DNA from: JACDAN01 sp963721345
GTDB lineage: Bacteria; Actinomycetota; Thermoleophilia; Gaiellales; Gaiellaceae
Length of the DNA stretch: 64,000 bases
NCBI GenBank assembly: GCA_963721345.1
Contig: CAVRIT010000001.1
Coordinates: 930,001 to 994,000 of the forward strand
Direction: 5' to 3'
Part shown: positions 61,883 to 64,000 of the stretch, piece by piece
Numbering within the stretch: position 1 is the stretch's first letter
Layout of the letters: each line of letters starts with the position of its first letter
Translations under genes and position numbers: made by a program
Notes under the pieces: model-generated
Database searches by the model: none
The model's input: only the letters and a program-made list of their open reading frames with translations
Told to the model about the DNA's origin: nothing

Positions 61883-62790
61883 GGGCTCGGCGCAGGCACC
61901 GGTTCGCGGCGACGCATTGGCCTGACGACGCCCGAGCCGAGCGCGACGCCGGCCAGGATCAGCACCAGGCCCGCGATGGCAGTCAGCCGGATCGGCTCGT
62001 CGAGAAAGACCGCGCCGTAGACCAACGCGGTCGGCGGCAGCAGGTAGACGACGAGGCTGCCCCGCGAGGTGCCGTGGTGCTCGAGCAGGCTCAGGTAGAG
62101 GAGCAGGCCGATGCCCGTGCCGAAGATCCCGAGGGCGGCGACGGACGCGATCGCCTCCCAGCTCGGCAGCGTGCTCGGGCCCTGTGCGATGCCGAAGGGC
62201 AGGATCACGAGCAGTCCCCAGAAGGTCGCCGCGGTCGAGACGAGGAGCCCGGAAGAGTCTCCGAGCTTGTGCTGGCTGTAGAGCGAGCCCGCCGCGTAAC
62301 AGATCGCCGCGAAGATCACGGCGAGCGTGCCGAGGGCGCCTGCCCAGCCGCCCTGCGGGTCGACCCCGACGAGGACGCCGACGCCGACGATGCCGAGCGC
62401 TATCCCGACCGCGCGCCAGCCCGTCACGCGCTCGTGCTTCGCGAAGCGAATCGCGAGGAGCGCGACGAAGATCGGCATCGACGCGTTGGCGATCGCCGCG
62501 ATGCCCGAGTCGATCCGCGTCTGCCCCCACGCGATCAGCCAGAAGGGGAGCGCGGTCGTGATCACGCCGAGGACGAAGCCGGCTCGGCCGAAGGCGGTGA
62601 CGCAGCGGACGGCCTGCCTCGGGCCGCGGCGGATCGCCATCACCGCCGCGAAGGCGGCGAACGCGAAGATCAGGCGGCCGGTCATCGCCGCCGCCGGCGA
62701 GAGGTCTCGCAGCGCGATCTCGATGAACATGAACGACGAGCCCCAGATCGCGGCGAGCAGGAGCAGGGGTCCAACGTATCCGCGGGTCAC
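61879..62790 (-). CDS. EamA/DMT-family transporter
   Basis: 303 aa with ten membrane helices in two EamA repeats: YVGPLLLLAAIWGSSFMFIE ... TALPFWLIAWGQTRIDSGIA, then GALGTLAVIFAAICYAAGSL ... YLLPPTALVYGAVFLDEPIR. It exports metabolites or amino acids. First gene of a leftward unit with the acetyltransferase and the exported protein. It diverges from purL. Confidence 0.92.
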   Translation of the reverse strand: MTRGYVGPLLLLAAIWGSSFMFIEIALRDLSPAAAMTGRLIFAFAAFAAVMAIRRGPRQAVRCVTAFGRAGFVLGVITTALPFWLIAWGQTRIDSGIAAIANASMPIFVALLAIRFAKHERVTGWRAVGIALGIVGVGVLVGVDPQGGWAGALGTLAVIFAAICYAAGSLYSQHKLGDSSGLLVSTAATFWGLLVILPFGIAQGPSTLPSWEAIASVAALGIFGTGIGLLLYLSLLEHHGTSRGSLVVYLLPPTALVYGAVFLDEPIRLTAIAGLVLILAGVALGSGVVRPMRRREPVPAPSP

Positions 62791-62834
62791 TTCTTGAACC
62801 TAACGCGTCCGTCGGGCCGTCTATTCTCAGACCC

Positions 62835-64000
62835 CTGACGCGGGTCGTCGAACAGCCGCTCCACCGCGCGCTCGGCCTGACGGACGGCGAGCTCGACCGA
62901 ATCTGCGACCTGCTCGAGCGCGAGCCGAACCACTTCGAGCTGGCCGTCTTCTCGCTGCTCTGGTCGGAGCACTGCGGCTACAAGCACTCGGCGCCGCTGC
63001 TGAAGCGGCTGCCCTCCCGCGGGGACCGCGTGCTCCAGGGGCCGGGCGAGAACGCGGGCGTGCTCGACCTCGGAGACGGGCTCGCGGTCGCCTTCAAGGT
63101 CGAAAGCCACAACCATCCCTCCGCGGTCGAGCCGTTCCAGGGCGCCGCAACGGGGGTCGGCGGCATCCTCCGCGACGTGATCGCGATGGGGGCTCGCCCG
63201 ATCGCCCTCCTCGACGGGCTGCGGTTCGGCGAGCCCGGCTGGATGTTCGAGCGGGCCGTGTCGGGCATCGGCCACTACGGGAACTGCGTCGGTGTGCCGA
63301 CGGTCGGCGGCGAGGCCGTCTTCGATCCCGCGTACCGCGGAAACCCGCTCGTGAACGCGATGTGCGTCGGGCTGCTGCCGAAGGAGCGGCTGACGCGGGC
63401 CCAGGCTACGACGCCTGGGCGCGCGATCGTGCTCTACGGGGCGACGACGGGACGCGACGGGATCGGCGGCGCCAGCGTGCTCGCGAGCGCCGAGCTCGGC
63501 GAGGAGGACTCCGACAAGCGGCCCACGGTCCAGATCGGCGATCCGTTCACGGGGAAGAAGCTGATCGAGGCGAGCCAGGAGCTCGTCGAGGCGGGCCTCG
63601 TGGACTCGCTGCAGGACTGCGGCGCCGCGGGACTCGCGTCCGCGCTGGCCGAGATGGCTCGCGACGGCGCCGGAGTGGACGTCGAGCTCGACCGCGTGCC
63701 GCTCCGCGAGGACGACCTCGAGCCCTGGGAGATCATGATCTCCGAGAGTCAGGAGCGGATGGTGTGCGTGACCTCGCGCCTCGACGAGGTGACGGCGGTC
63801 TGCCGGAAGTGGGATCTGAACCACGCCGTGATCGGCGAGGTGACGGACAGCGGCGACCTGCGGTGCTTCCACGACGGGGACGTCGTCGGTGAGATTCCCG
63901 CACGCCTGCTGACCGACGAGTGCCCGAGGTATCGCGTCCCGACGCTCCCGAAGGAGGCCGCGCCCGCATCACCGCCGACCGAGCCGAACCTCCGCAGCCG
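62835..64000 (+). CDS. purL: FGAM synthetase large subunit (partial, probable CTG start)
   Basis: First ~388 residues; runs off the right edge. LTDGELDRICDLLEREPNHF, LWSEHCGYKHSAPLLKRLP, KVESHNHPSAVEPFQGAATG, VGGILRDVIAMGARPIALLD, GGEAVFDPAYRGNPLVNAM, ATTGRDGIGGASVLAS and LQDCGAAGLASALAEMA are typical PurL. No ATG/GTG/TTG lies in frame before the conserved part; CTG 62835 (then TRVVEQPLHRALGL) gives the expected N-terminus. TATTCT at 62822-62827 could be a -10 placing transcription start at or near the CTG (leaderless). It works with PurS and PurQ encoded 20 kb away. Confidence 0.92.
   Translation, partial: MTRVVEQPLHRALGLTDGELDRICDLLEREPNHFELAVFSLLWSEHCGYKHSAPLLKRLPSRGDRVLQGPGENAGVLDLGDGLAVAFKVESHNHPSAVEPFQGAATGVGGILRDVIAMGARPIALLDGLRFGEPGWMFERAVSGIGHYGNCVGVPTVGGEAVFDPAYRGNPLVNAMCVGLLPKERLTRAQATTPGRAIVLYGATTGRDGIGGASVLASAELGEEDSDKRPTVQIGDPFTGKKLIEASQELVEAGLVDSLQDCGAAGLASALAEMARDGAGVDVELDRVPLREDDLEPWEIMISESQERMVCVTSRLDEVTAVCRKWDLNHAVIGEVTDSGDLRCFHDGDVVGEIPARLLTDECPRYRVPTLPKEAAPASPPTEPNLRS

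Overview
The window is about 64 kb of very GC-rich, gene-dense DNA with short gaps and many 1-4 bp start/stop overlaps (ATGA, GTGA, TTGA). Gene content points to an actinobacterium of the Thermoleophilia type (Gaiellales/Solirubrobacterales-like). Signs are the 'LTGTAVATTSALITG' collagen-like surface proteins, a MoaD-MoaE fusion, the rpsF-ssb-rpsR-rplI-dnaB block, a ClpS-DUF2017 pair and a CHASE3 kinase. The taxon is inferred from gene style; no marker-gene search was possible.

Layout. 0-10 kb: the N-terminal part of a methylmalonyl-CoA mutase (running off the left edge), an L,D-transpeptidase, three collagen-like surface proteins (2.65, 5.9 and 7.6 kb), the MoaD-MoaE fusion, a secreted hydrolase, a decayed toxin-antitoxin-like cassette bracketed by REP-like palindromes, an M29 aminopeptidase, a site-2 protease and a LOG-family protein. 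10-14.2 kb: the selenocysteine locus, selA - O-methyltransferase - selB, a convergent H-NOX gene, and tRNA-Sec. 14.2-20.6 kb: a probable integrated island at the 3' end of tRNA-Sec, with an integrase remnant, an SBBP beta-propeller protein, a subtilase and two partial copies of the tRNA-Sec 3' end. 20.6-25.9 kb: a leftward MoxR/DUF58/DUF4129 operon headed by a secreted M11-like metalloprotease. 26-32.7 kb: a CGNR regulator, an orphan peptide-ABC permease joined to a truncated nuclease, an amidase, and a histidine kinase/response regulator pair. 32.8-42.5 kb: rpsF-ssb-rpsR-rplI-dnaB, then purA-purD-purE-purB-purC-purS-purQ. 42.5-55.6 kb: an enolase-superfamily protein and a five-gene operon that looks like omega-amine/polyamine catabolism (two aldehyde dehydrogenases, an APC permease, two class-III aminotransferases), followed by LysE, a proline-racemase-like enzyme and a propeller protein. 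55.6-64 kb: a MarR regulator, a large secreted DUF6351/tannase-like protein, a duplicated pair of tiny overlapping genes flanking a glyoxalase, clpS-DUF2017, a DMT exporter, and purL running off the right edge.

How the genes work together. The pur genes encode most of de novo purine synthesis: PurD, PurS/PurQ/PurL, PurE, PurC and PurB towards IMP, plus PurA towards AMP. SelA, SelB and tRNA-Sec form a selenocysteine incorporation set, but no selenoprotein was found in the window. The aminotransferase/dehydrogenase operon would import amines and convert them to carboxylic acids.

Quality caution. At least thirteen genes, including the housekeeping gene purB, carry one or more single-base frameshifts while both halves stay conserved. 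Several lie in G/C runs, so most look like sequence errors. One of them creates a false methyltransferase-SelB fusion.
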